From the NCBI GenBank assembly GCA_964415935.1, contig CAYQCH010000014.1, positions 1 to 28,853 on the forward strand: DNA of 28,853 nt. The letters are read 5' to 3'. This stretch comes from CAYQCH01 sp964415935. GTDB taxonomy: Bacteria > Patescibacteriota > Patescibacteriia > VMEV01 > CAYQCH01. The position numbers and the translations under genes are program-made. A model generated the notes under the pieces. That model ran no database searches. It was not told the DNA's origin and saw nothing but the letters and a program-made list of their open reading frames with translations. The stretch's first letter is position 1. Every line of letters starts with the position of its first letter. Positions 7,435 to 14,534 of this stretch are shown one piece after another.

Positions 7435-8859
7435 ATGGAACGGATGCCCCCGCAAAATATCGAAGCCGAAGAGTCCTTATTGGGCGCCTTGCTTATCGAC
7501 AAGAATGCGATGATCAAGGTCGCCGACTCTCTGCACGCTGACGACTTTTACAAACCAAGCTACGGCCAGGTCTATGATGCCATGCTGCATCTGTACAGCC
7601 GCCAGGAACCCATCGACTTGCTCAGCCTTTCCAACCGCCTGCAGGAAGCCGGCGTTTTAGACAAAATCGGCGGCCGGGCGTTCATCAGCGGGCTTGCCGC
7701 CAAGGTTCCTTCCTCCGCCCACGTCAAGCACTACGCCGACATCATCCAAAAGAAAGCGACGCTGCGGCGCCTGGGTTCTGCCGCCGCGGAAATCACGGAG
7801 CTCGCCTATACCGAATCCGAAGATATCGACAAAGTCCTGGACCAGGCCGAACAGTCTGTCTTTGGCGTATCGCAGAAATATCTTAAACAAAATTTCGCCC
7901 CGGTGCGTGAAGTATTAAATGAGGCGTTTGAACGCATTGACATGCTGCACCGCGAAAAAGGCAAGGTGCGCGGCGTTCCCACCGGCTTTAAGGAACTGGA
8001 TAATTTATTGGCTGGGTTTCAAAAATCGGACCTTGTTATCCTTGCCGCGCGCCCCAGCGTCGGTAAAACCACCCTGGCCCTGGACTTTGCCCGCAACGTG
8101 GCCGTGAACTCCAAGGTTCCCGTGGGCATCTTCAGCTTGGAAATGTCCAAAGAGCAGCTGGTAGACCGCCTGCTCTGCTCGGAAGCCGGTATCGACCTCT
8201 GGCGCATGCGCACCGGCCGCCTCTCTGATCGCCCCGACTCCGACGACTTCCCTCGCCTGGGCCATGCCATGGGCGTGCTGTCGGAAGCACCCATTTTCAT
8301 TGATGACAATGCTTCGGCAAACATCATGGAAATCCGTACCAAGGCGCGCCGCTTGCAAACCGAGCATGGCCTTGGTTTACTGATCGTTGACTACTTGCAG
8401 CTGATGGAAGGCCGCGGCACCAAGAAAGAAGAAAACCGCGTGCAGGAGATCTCGGAAATCAGCCGCGCTCTCAAGCAGATTGCGCGCGAACTCAACATTC
8501 CCGTCATTGCCCTGTCGCAGCTGTCGCGTGCCGTGGAGCAACAAAAGCCGGCCATTCCCCGCCTCTCGCATTTGCGCGAATCAGGCTCTATTGAACAGGA
8601 TGCCGACATCGTCATGTTCATCTACCGCAAGGCCGCCGACCGCAATTACCGTCCGGAAGAATTAACAGACGAAGAAAAGCACATTGGCGAAATCCATATC
8701 GCCAAACACCGCAACGGCCCCACCGGCGTGGTGAAAGTCTTCTTTGACGGCGCGCGCGTCAGCTTTAAAAACCTGGAGAAACGCCACATGGAAATCCAGG
8801 CGCCGCCGCCCATTCGCCAGCTGCCTCCCAACGAACCCTTAGAAATTCCGCAATTTTAA
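7435..8859 (+). CDS. dnaB: Replicative DNA helicase DnaB
   Basis: DnaB is the hexameric 5'-3' helicase that unwinds DNA at the replication fork and binds primase. The 474 residues include the N-terminal domain starting with PPQNIEAEESLLGALL, a linker, and the RecA-like motor. Walker A is ARPSVGKTT with K211, Walker B is LLIVDYLQL with D319, and motifs SQLSRAVE and RLSHLRESGSIEQDAD follow. The length is normal and there is no intein, although dnaB is a frequent intein site. The first ATG is chosen; a second ATG lies three codons later. It heads a seven-gene operon, with ybaB four bases downstream and recR next, a replication-repair grouping. Upstream lie DnaA-box-like sites and the candidate long RNA. 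Confidence 0.98.
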   Translation: MERMPPQNIEAEESLLGALLIDKNAMIKVADSLHADDFYKPSYGQVYDAMLHLYSRQEPIDLLSLSNRLQEAGVLDKIGGRAFISGLAAKVPSSAHVKHYADIIQKKATLRRLGSAAAEITELAYTESEDIDKVLDQAEQSVFGVSQKYLKQNFAPVREVLNEAFERIDMLHREKGKVRGVPTGFKELDNLLAGFQKSDLVILAARPSVGKTTLALDFARNVAVNSKVPVGIFSLEMSKEQLVDRLLCSEAGIDLWRMRTGRLSDRPDSDDFPRLGHAMGVLSEAPIFIDDNASANIMEIRTKARRLQTEHGLGLLIVDYLQLMEGRGTKKEENRVQEISEISRALKQIARELNIPVIALSQLSRAVEQQKPAIPRLSHLRESGSIEQDADIVMFIYRKAADRNYRPEELTDEEKHIGEIHIAKHRNGPTGVVKVFFDGARVSFKNLEKRHMEIQAPPPIRQLPPNEPLEIPQF

Positions 8860-8863
8860 CCAT

Positions 8864-9154
8864 ATGTTCAACAAACTGAAGCAGATCAAAGAATTACGCG
8901 ACAAAGCCAAAGTCATCCAGGGCGCCCTGGCGCAGGAAGTAGTCGACGTCAGCTATAAGGGCGTCACCATCCAGATGGACGGCAACCAGCAAGTAAAGTT
9001 TGTGCACGTCACGGATGACGCGCTGCTTGCCGATAAAGAACGTTTGCAGACCGTGCTGGCCGATGCCATGAACGAAAGCATCAAGAAGGTGCAAAAAGCC
9101 ATGGCCATGAAGCTCTCCAAAATGGGAGACCTTGGTTTGCCTGGCCTGAGCTAA
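8864..9154 (+). CDS. ybaB: YbaB/EbfC family nucleoid-associated protein
   Basis: YbaB/EbfC proteins are small dimeric DNA-binding proteins of the nucleoid, often encoded next to recR or dnaX. The 96-residue product has the family pattern: a charged N-terminal helix (FNKLKQIKELRDKAK), a central beta region with VDVSYKGVTIQMDGNQQVKFVHV, and a C-terminal helix from about 58 to 88. It is slightly shorter than the usual 100-110 residues. It lies 4 bases after dnaB and 6 bases before recR, the classical ybaB-recR pair, which supports the assignment. Confidence 0.9.
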   Translation: MFNKLKQIKELRDKAKVIQGALAQEVVDVSYKGVTIQMDGNQQVKFVHVTDDALLADKERLQTVLADAMNESIKKVQKAMAMKLSKMGDLGLPGLS

Positions 9155-9160
9155 TCCTTC

Positions 9161-9778
9161 ATGACGCCTATGATGCGTCTGCCAGAACCCATACGCAATC
9201 TTGTCGAGCACTTTGACCGCTTGCCAGGCATAGGCCCCAAAACAGCGGAAAAGCTGGTTTTTTATTTGCTTAAACAGCCAAAACCCTACCTGCAGGGTTT
9301 TAGCGCCAGCTTGCAGCAATTGCACGAAAATCTTGGTTTTTGCCAGACCTGCCATAACTTTGCAGGCCAGGCCACCTGCCACATTTGCGCCGACCCCAAA
9401 CGGGATACCAGCGTCATTTGCGTCGTTTCAGAAGCGCATGATTTGGCCGCCGTAGAGCAAAGCGGCGAGTATCAGGGCCTCTACCATGTGCTAGGAGGCA
9501 CTATCAACCCATTGGAAGGCATCACCCCGGAAATGCTGAACGTCGACAGCCTGCTGCAACGCCTGAACAACAGTCGCGTGCATGAGGTCATTTTGGCGTT
9601 TGATGCCGACTTTGAAGGCGAGGCCACGGTGCTGTATTTGCAAAAGGCGTTTAAGCAGTTCCCCCACTTGCAACTCACGCGGCTGGCGCAGGGCTTGCCC
9701 ATGGGCAGCGTCGTGGAATACGCTGATGAAGTAACCCTGGCCAAAGCCATCCGCGGCCGCACATCCCTGCCCTTATGA
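9161..9778 (+). CDS. recR: Recombination mediator protein RecR
   Basis: RecR works with RecO and RecF to load RecA onto SSB-coated gaps; it forms a ring-shaped tetramer. The 205 residues show the helix-hairpin-helix LPGIGPKTAEKL (21-32), a C4 zinc finger with C61, C64, C73 and C76, and a Toprim domain starting at VVSEAHD with E91 and continuing to the acidic AFDADFEGEAT near 147-156. The C-terminal GLPMGSVVEYADEVTLAKA is typical. In-frame ATG codons at 9173 and just before could also serve as starts, giving a protein a few residues shorter. Its stop overlaps the next start by four bases (ATGA), which indicates translational coupling. Confidence 0.97.
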   Translation: MTPMMRLPEPIRNLVEHFDRLPGIGPKTAEKLVFYLLKQPKPYLQGFSASLQQLHENLGFCQTCHNFAGQATCHICADPKRDTSVICVVSEAHDLAAVEQSGEYQGLYHVLGGTINPLEGITPEMLNVDSLLQRLNNSRVHEVILAFDADFEGEATVLYLQKAFKQFPHLQLTRLAQGLPMGSVVEYADEVTLAKAIRGRTSLPL

Positions 9779-10275
9779 GCGCCATCACCATCCGCGAATA
9801 CAAACCTGCCGACAAAAAGCAGCTGATTGAGCTGCATAATGCCGTCATGGATCATTTTTTACGCCTTGATCCTTTCGGCATTTTTCGACGCAAACCGGAA
9901 TATGGACGCCGATACGCCGACTACAGCCTGCGGGAATCAAAAAAACACGGCGGCAAAACATTTGTCGCCATGGACGGAAAAACCATGGCCGGCTTCATTA
10001 CAGGAGCTGTTTACACCAAAAAGAAACTGGAACTTACATTTTATAAACCGATCAAAACCGGCTACGTGTACACGCTGTATGTGCGTCCGGAATACCAGCG
10101 AAAGAAAATCGGCAAAAAACTGATGGACACCATGGAAACGTACTTTAAACGCAAGGGGTGCCACATTGTCCGCCTCGATGCCGTAGGCTCGCATACCAAA
10201 CCGTACGAGTACTATAAAAAACGCAAGTACGAAGCCTGGGGGGTGGACATGATTAAGGTCCTGAAAAAAATCTAG
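9775..10275 (+). CDS. GNAT family N-acetyltransferase
   Basis: This is a 166-residue acyl-CoA-dependent acetyltransferase of unknown substrate. The GNAT core is clear: beta strands around GGKTFVAMDGKTMAGFI, then YVYTLYVRPEYQRKKIGKKLMDTM (about 100-123), with the QRKKIGK pyrophosphate-binding loop of motif A. The late strand with RLDAVGSHTKPYEYYKKRKYEA follows. It resembles RimI-like and ribosomal-protein acetyltransferases only in general shape, and the target cannot be read from sequence. It overlaps recR by four bases and is followed two bases later by the methyltransferase gene. Confidence 0.85.
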   Translation: MSAITIREYKPADKKQLIELHNAVMDHFLRLDPFGIFRRKPEYGRRYADYSLRESKKHGGKTFVAMDGKTMAGFITGAVYTKKKLELTFYKPIKTGYVYTLYVRPEYQRKKIGKKLMDTMETYFKRKGCHIVRLDAVGSHTKPYEYYKKRKYEAWGVDMIKVLKKI

Positions 10276-10277
10276 CT

Positions 10278-10865
10278 ATGCTTTCCACCAAGGACGAGTC
10301 CATTTTAAAAAAAGACATCGAGTTCAGCGACGAATTGCACGGCATAACGCTCGCCTTCCATTCCACCTGGGGCCTGTTTAACCCTACGTACATCGATGAA
10401 GGCACCAAGCTGCTGGCATCGGTCCTTAAGCCCGCCGCAAACGCGGATTGCCTCGATCTTGGTTGCGGATATGGGCCGCTGGGCCTTACGCTGGCCAAAC
10501 TGTGCCCGCAAGGCAGCGTACACATGGTCGACAAGGATTTTGTGGCCGTAGAATATGCCAAAAAGAACGCCCGGGCTAACGGCATTATCAACACGGACAT
10601 CTACCTCAGCAACGGATTCAGCCATGTGCCAGCCGATAAAAAATTTGACCTCATCGTTTCCAATCTCCCGGCAAAGGTCGGTAAAGAACTTTTGTATATT
10701 ATGATGATGGATGCCAAGTCGCATCTCAAACCCGGCGGGCAATTCATGGTCGTAACCATTTCCGGCCTGAAAGAGTACATCAAACGGCAATTTAAGGACG
10801 TCTTTGGCAACTACAAAAAGGTCAAACAAGTAAAAACATACGTTGTTTCAAAGGCGGAGATATGA
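10278..10865 (+). CDS. Class I SAM-dependent methyltransferase, RsmC/RlmG-like
   Basis: This is a 195-residue Rossmann-fold methyltransferase. Motif I is DLGCGYGPLG (60-69). VHMVDKD supplies the acidic residue that binds the SAM ribose (about 85). The motif-IV position reads SNLPAK (128-133), where RsmC/RlmG enzymes carry NPPF. The N-terminal part (SDELHGITLAFHSTWGLFNPTYIDEGTKLL) matches the MTS domain found in 16S/23S rRNA guanine-N2 methyltransferases, which suggests RNA modification. The NPP-to-NLP change makes the exact reaction uncertain. It overlaps the NUDIX gene by four bases (ATGA). Confidence 0.8.
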   Translation: MLSTKDESILKKDIEFSDELHGITLAFHSTWGLFNPTYIDEGTKLLASVLKPAANADCLDLGCGYGPLGLTLAKLCPQGSVHMVDKDFVAVEYAKKNARANGIINTDIYLSNGFSHVPADKKFDLIVSNLPAKVGKELLYIMMMDAKSHLKPGGQFMVVTISGLKEYIKRQFKDVFGNYKKVKQVKTYVVSKAEI

Positions 10866-11263
10866 ATTTTGCGATTGCCGTAAAAGCATTTGTGGTGCAC
10901 GAAGGAAAAGTCTTGTTGCTGCAGCGCCGGAAGTTTGACGCCCATGCGGGCAGTGAATGGGACTTGCCGGGCGGCCGGCTGGATGCGGGGGAAAACCCCT
11001 TTGACGGCTTGCATCGCGAATTGCAAGAAGAAGCCGGAATGAAGGCGGAAATAACGGCGCCGCTGGACGTACAACATTTCGTGCGCGATGACGGACAAAC
11101 CATCACCATGATTATTTTCTTGTGCAAACCCAAAGCGGTTGATGTAACACTCTCCGAAGAGCACCAACAGTTCAAGTGGCTTGCCCTCAATGCCGAAGCC
11201 TCCGAATTCCCCCATTGGATCCTTGCGCCGCTATCGCGCTGCAAACAACATTTTGAAATATGA
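10862..11263 (+). CDS. NUDIX hydrolase
   Basis: This is a 133-residue nucleoside-diphosphate-X pyrophosphohydrolase. The Nudix box is intact: G38, E44, R52-E53-L54, E56-E57 and G59 in GGRLDAGENPFDGLHRELQE-EAGM. Family members of this size (MutT-like) remove oxidised or otherwise unwanted nucleotides, but the substrate is not predictable here. It lies between the methyltransferase and yjjX with four-base overlaps on both sides. The YjjX neighbour is itself a nucleotide-pool cleaning enzyme, which supports a sanitising role by context. Confidence 0.9.
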   Translation: MNFAIAVKAFVVHEGKVLLLQRRKFDAHAGSEWDLPGGRLDAGENPFDGLHRELQEEAGMKAEITAPLDVQHFVRDDGQTITMIIFLCKPKAVDVTLSEEHQQFKWLALNAEASEFPHWILAPLSRCKQHFEI

Positions 11264-11784
11264 AAGTCGTCATTGCCTCCACCAACTCAGCAAAAATCGA
11301 AGCCGTGAAACGGGCTTTTGCCAAACAATTTCCGGGCGAGACGTTTTTGTTTGAAGGGGTTTCCGTGCCATCAGGCGTTTCCAACCAGCCCATGTCCGAG
11401 GAGGAAACAAAAACGGGCGCCATGAACCGCGCTGCCCAGGCCCGCCAGGCTCACCCGAAAGATGATTTCTGGGTTGGCCTGGAGGGCGGCATTCAGAAGG
11501 ACGCTGCAGGGCTGCTCAGCTTTGGCTGGGTTTGCGTGATCGGACGCGACCGGCGCGGCCTGGGCCGCAGCGTCTCGTTTTACCTGCCCGATGCCGTGGC
11601 CAAACTGGTGCTTGGCGGCATGGAGCTGGGCGCAGCCGACGATCAGGTGTTTGGCCGTTCCGGATCCAACAAAGAAGAAGGCGCGGTAGGTTTGTTAACG
11701 CATAAAGCCATAGACCGCACCACAGCCTTTGAGCATGCCGTCATCCTGGCGCTGATCCCGTTTAAAAACGCAGATTTGTACTGA
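11260..11784 (+). CDS. yjjX: Inosine/xanthosine triphosphatase (YjjX/DUF84 family)
   Basis: This family hydrolyses ITP and XTP, keeping deaminated purines out of nucleic acids. The 174-residue length is normal. Diagnostic segments are the N-terminal VVIASTNSAKIEAV, then VPSGVSNQPMSEEETKTGAMNRAAQA, DFWVGLEGGI, the GWVCVIGRDRRG strand and DDQVFGRSGSNKEEGAVGLLTH. It is the last gene of the dnaB operon, overlaps the NUDIX gene by four bases, and is followed by a strong terminator that also serves the convergent rplU. Confidence 0.92.
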   Translation: MKVVIASTNSAKIEAVKRAFAKQFPGETFLFEGVSVPSGVSNQPMSEEETKTGAMNRAAQARQAHPKDDFWVGLEGGIQKDAAGLLSFGWVCVIGRDRRGLGRSVSFYLPDAVAKLVLGGMELGAADDQVFGRSGSNKEEGAVGLLTHKAIDRTTAFEHAVILALIPFKNADLY

Positions 11785-11795
11785 TATACCTGTAC

Positions 11796-11826
11796 AAAAA
11801 ACACCCGTTTCTGCGGGTGTTTTTTT
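11796..11826. terminator. Bidirectional terminator between yjjX and rplU
   Basis: The stem AAAAAACACCCG region (11796-11807) pairs with CGGGTGTTTTTT (11814-11825) around a six-base loop. A-tract and T-tract flank the stem symmetrically, so it can end both the rightward dnaB operon and the leftward rplU transcript. Confidence 0.9.
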
Positions 11827-11827
11827 A

Positions 11828-12145
11828 TTAGGCTTTGATCTTGTCGATTTTGACTTCCGTCATGGTCTGGCGATGGTTCTTGGTGCGCACATGGCGGGTC
11901 TTGTGGCGGAACTTCACGCCGCGGACTTTCTGCTGTCTCTTGGTGACAATGACCGTGGCTTCAACACTGGCGCCTTTGACGGTAGGCTTGCCGATATTGA
12001 CGTTGCCGCCCTGTTCGTCGGCAACCATGAGAACGTCCTCAAAGGTGTATTTCTTTCCGTCTTCAACGGCCAGCTTTTCGATCTTGAGGACGTCGCCCTC
12101 TTTGACCTTGTATTGCTTGCCGCCGGTTTTGATGATGGCAATCAT
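11828..12145 (-). CDS. rplU: 50S ribosomal protein L21
   Basis: L21 is a large-subunit protein that contacts 23S rRNA near L20. The 105-residue product is of normal length and shows the family signatures: MIAIIKTGGKQYKVKEGDVLKIEKL at the start, and VRGVKFRHKTRHVRTKNHRQTMTEVKI near the C terminus. It normally sits in an rplU-rpmA pair, but here a terminator follows it directly, so rpmA (L27) is not adjacent. It has its own promoter, and the leader of about 75 nt contains GC-rich complementary segments. Confidence 0.97.
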   Translation of the reverse strand: MIAIIKTGGKQYKVKEGDVLKIEKLAVEDGKKYTFEDVLMVADEQGGNVNIGKPTVKGASVEATVIVTKRQQKVRGVKFRHKTRHVRTKNHRQTMTEVKIDKIKA

Positions 12146-12225
12146 ATAAAAAGAAAAAGGCTTCCGCCGGCGCCCGCTAGATGCAGGTCTTGGTTGGCCG
12201 GAGAGAATGCCAATTAGGTGCTGAT

Positions 12226-12254
12226 ACTTTAGCGAAAATCGCTGTTTTCGTCAA
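12226..12254 (-). promoter_or_regulatory. Promoter of rplU
   Basis: On the minus strand TTGACG (12254-12249), a 17-base spacer and TAAAGT (12231-12226) match sigma70 elements. The -35 overlaps the stop codon of the upstream gene. Start is near 12219, giving a leader of about 74 nt. Confidence 0.65.
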
Positions 12255-12745
12255 GAATCTGCCAAGGAGCGGAAAAAAAACCTCGCCTCCTTGATCTTTT
12301 CATCGCGAATGCGGGCAAAATCATCCGGGCTCACATGAAACTCTCCAGCAAGCCATGCGCCAGCCTCAGCAAGCGATTCCCAAGAAGTTGATGCTTCCTG
12401 CAGTTTTATCATTCTTCCGCTTTTTTCCGATTCCGGCAAAGCATCCACTATTTCATGGCGGGCCTTATCTAAAATTCGCTCAAACAGAGCCTTCCGGGCC
12501 TTACTCCCATACTCATCATCAAACAAGGCGGCTACCTTGTTAAGAACCAGGTCCAATCTCTGCCCAAATTGTTGAGGTGTCCTTGATAGCTGAAGTTGAT
12601 CGAGCTCTTCCTGTAAAAGCATCCGCCCTTCGTTCAATAGCCTATTAAATTTTTCACTATCTGTTTTTAAATTATATTTGTCAATCTTTTCATTTCGAGA
12701 AGCCTTTGCTCGATCGTAGAAAGATTGCGGTTTTTCTGCATCCAT
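12251..12745 (-). CDS. Hypothetical soluble, mostly helical protein
   Basis: This 164-residue protein is not recognised. It is strongly charged and predicted helical throughout by composition, for example KFNRLLNEGRMLLQEELDQLQL and the stretch ending in RDEKIKEARFFFRSLADS. It has no signal peptide, membrane segment or cysteine cluster. A WESLAEAGAWLAGEFHVSPDDF segment near 120-142 could be a helix-turn motif, but I cannot name a family. It is the last gene of the xseA operon, three bases after the DUF192 gene. The open frame, spacing and consistent strand support it being real. Confidence 0.7.
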   Translation of the reverse strand: MDAEKPQSFYDRAKASRNEKIDKYNLKTDSEKFNRLLNEGRMLLQEELDQLQLSRTPQQFGQRLDLVLNKVAALFDDEYGSKARKALFERILDKARHEIVDALPESEKSGRMIKLQEASTSWESLAEAGAWLAGEFHVSPDDFARIRDEKIKEARFFFRSLADS

Positions 12746-12748
12746 AGT

Positions 12749-13201
12749 TTATTTCAGCTCAATGCTATCCCCAGCTTTAATCCCCTGCTGCGCGATTTCC
12801 CCGGCACGTATTTCCAGCACCATATCCGCCGGCTCCGGAGACTGAAAACGCGCCGTTTCACCGTTATTGGCCGCAGGATGCGGGATATTTTCCTGCAGGC
12901 CGACGACAACGCCGTCGCGAATCCAGAGCACATCCAGCGGTATGCGCATGCCATTCATCCAGAAATAACGGATTTCTGGCTCAGAGAACACAAACAGCAT
13001 ACCGGCATCAGGCGCGAGGCTGTCGCGATACGACAATCCTTTGGCTTTAGCCGCCGCCGACTCCGCAACCTCCACGTTGTACTGCACACGGCCGTCAATA
13101 ACGACCGTAGACCCCGGCTTGGCGCGAGAGAACACAGACCGGGCGTAAATCAAAACCGCCACGAATAAGATGAGAGCCAGGCTGAGGGATGCCCACTTCA
13201 T
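12749..13201 (-). CDS. Membrane-anchored DUF192 protein
   Basis: DUF192 proteins are small beta proteins of unknown function, often exported. The 150-residue product has an N-terminal hydrophobic anchor or signal (about 4-20), then the family core: AKGLSYRDSLAPDAGMLFVF, FWMNGMRIPLDVLWIRDGVVVG and the C-terminal ADMVLEIRAGEIAQQGIKAGD. The core is complete. The position suggests action at the outer face of the membrane. Its start overlaps the end of the WecA/MraY-like gene by four bases, so the two are translationally coupled; any link to cell-envelope glycan synthesis is inference. Confidence 0.88.
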   Translation of the reverse strand: MKWASLSLALILFVAVLIYARSVFSRAKPGSTVVIDGRVQYNVEVAESAAAKAKGLSYRDSLAPDAGMLFVFSEPEIRYFWMNGMRIPLDVLWIRDGVVVGLQENIPHPAANNGETARFQSPEPADMVLEIRAGEIAQQGIKAGDSIELK

Positions 13202-14277
13202 ACGCGTTTAGAATATCGGACGAGATAAAAAGCCAGACCCAACACCGCGAGCATGGCGGCAAAAAGCACATACCATTGTCCCTGTTCCTGGTACGCCAGG
13301 GCAAACAACCCGCAGACCACTGCCCACAGGTAGAGCAACAGCACAGCGCGTCGCTGGCTGAAACCGCTATCCAGCAGGCGATGATGGATATGCTTGCGGT
13401 CGGCCTGCGACGGGGAGACGCGGTCAATGAAGATGCGGCGCACCATCACCCAGATCAAGTCAAGAACCGGCAACGACATGACGACCAGCGTGGTCACAAC
13501 TTTGCTTTCCGCGATAATGGACAAGACAGCGAGGCAAAATCCCGCTAACGTGCTGCCGCTTTCTCCCAAAAATATCGACGCGGGGTTGAAATTAAACACG
13601 AGGAAACCCGCAAATACGGCAGCGATGACCAATGCCAGCAAGGCCGTCTCAGGCTGATTGATTTTTGACGACAAGCTGACAGCAAAGACTACCAGAGCGC
13701 CAATGACCGTAATGCCCGACACCAAGCCGTCCAGCCCGTCAAAAAACTTGGTGGCATACATCACGCCCATGAGCCAAAAAAACGTAAACACATCGCTTAA
13801 AAGCGTTATCTTATACGGCAGCCCTTTAATCCAAAGAAGAGGGATGTCCACCTGATGCAAAAACCACTGACCTCCCAGCGGATTACTGATGGACTCTATG
13901 CCGATGCCGCTGCCGATAATAGACAGTGTCGCCAGCACGGGCCAGATAATTTGCTGCTTGGGCTTGAGATTGAATTTATCGTCCAATGCGCCGCCAATGA
14001 CCAGCCAAAAACCGCCCGCAAGCAGTCCCACAATATGCTTGGCGGAAATGGAACCGCTGGGCAATACGTCGCCAACCAATAAGGCAATAAGGACAATGAC
14101 AATGCTGCCATAAATGCCAAGACCTCCCAGCAATGCCGTTGGTTTTGCGTGGATCTTCCGGCCTGGTTTGGGCATATCCACCGCGCCCCAGGCAAAAGCC
14201 AGTTTCCGAACCGCAAGCGTGGCGGCGACGCTGGCCAGAAACGCGGCGCAGGCAGTAACGGTAAACAGCAGCCCCAT
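13198..14277 (-). CDS. MraY/WecA-like undecaprenyl-phosphate sugar-1-phosphate transferase
   Basis: These polytopic enzymes transfer a sugar-1-phosphate from a UDP-sugar to undecaprenyl phosphate, the first step of wall or surface polymer synthesis. The protein of about 359 residues has ten or so hydrophobic segments and the family motifs: RKIHAKPTALLGGLGIY (the early substrate loop), GGALDDKFNLKP (DD pair), TKFFDGLDGLVSG (NxxDGLDG type), FLGESGSTLAG (GDxGS type), and HIHHRLLDSGFSQR (the His cluster). The HIHHRL form favours the WecA/TagO branch over true MraY. I choose the ATG at 14277, four bases after the xseB stop with the purine-rich end of xseB as binding site. A longer frame to 14337 would overlap xseB by 56 bases. 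Confidence 0.88.
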   Translation of the reverse strand: MGLLFTVTACAAFLASVAATLAVRKLAFAWGAVDMPKPGRKIHAKPTALLGGLGIYGSIVIVLIALLVGDVLPSGSISAKHIVGLLAGGFWLVIGGALDDKFNLKPKQQIIWPVLATLSIIGSGIGIESISNPLGGQWFLHQVDIPLLWIKGLPYKITLLSDVFTFFWLMGVMYATKFFDGLDGLVSGITVIGALVVFAVSLSSKINQPETALLALVIAAVFAGFLVFNFNPASIFLGESGSTLAGFCLAVLSIIAESKVVTTLVVMSLPVLDLIWVMVRRIFIDRVSPSQADRKHIHHRLLDSGFSQRRAVLLLYLWAVVCGLFALAYQEQGQWYVLFAAMLAVLGLAFYLVRYSKRV

Positions 14278-14281
14278 AGTA

Positions 14282-14530
14282 TTATTCGTCAACGGAATCC
14301 TCTTCCTCGCCTTCCGCGCCCACCGCGTAGGTCTCACGGATGATACGGACCTTGTTTTCGACCTGGCTCAGATGCTTTTTACAAGCCTGGACGATTTTTA
14401 GTCCCTCTTCGTACAACGCCAGAGCTTTGTCTAGGTCGATGGAACCTGCTTCCAACTGTTCAACAATTTTGTTCAGTTGATCAAATGATTCACCGAAGGC
14501 AAATGACTTGCTTTTGCTTGTTTTGACCAT
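14282..14530 (-). CDS. xseB: Exodeoxyribonuclease VII small subunit
   Basis: XseB is the small helical subunit of exonuclease VII, several copies of which bind one XseA. The 82-residue product has the family core SFDQLNKIVEQLEAGSIDLDKALALYEEGLKIVQACKKHL with the characteristic LE-G-LDKAL-YEEG spacing. It carries an acidic tail (EGEEEDSVDE). It follows xseA by four bases, the usual gene pair. Confidence 0.96.
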   Translation of the reverse strand: MVKTSKSKSFAFGESFDQLNKIVEQLEAGSIDLDKALALYEEGLKIVQACKKHLSQVENKVRIIRETYAVGAEGEEEDSVDE

Positions 14531-14534
14531 AGGA

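Noticed and set aside
14278..14337. Upstream extension of the WecA/MraY-like protein by 20 residues
   Set aside because: It would overlap xseB by 56 bases and adds a charged stretch unlike the family's N terminus. The ATG at 14277 gives an immediate first membrane helix.
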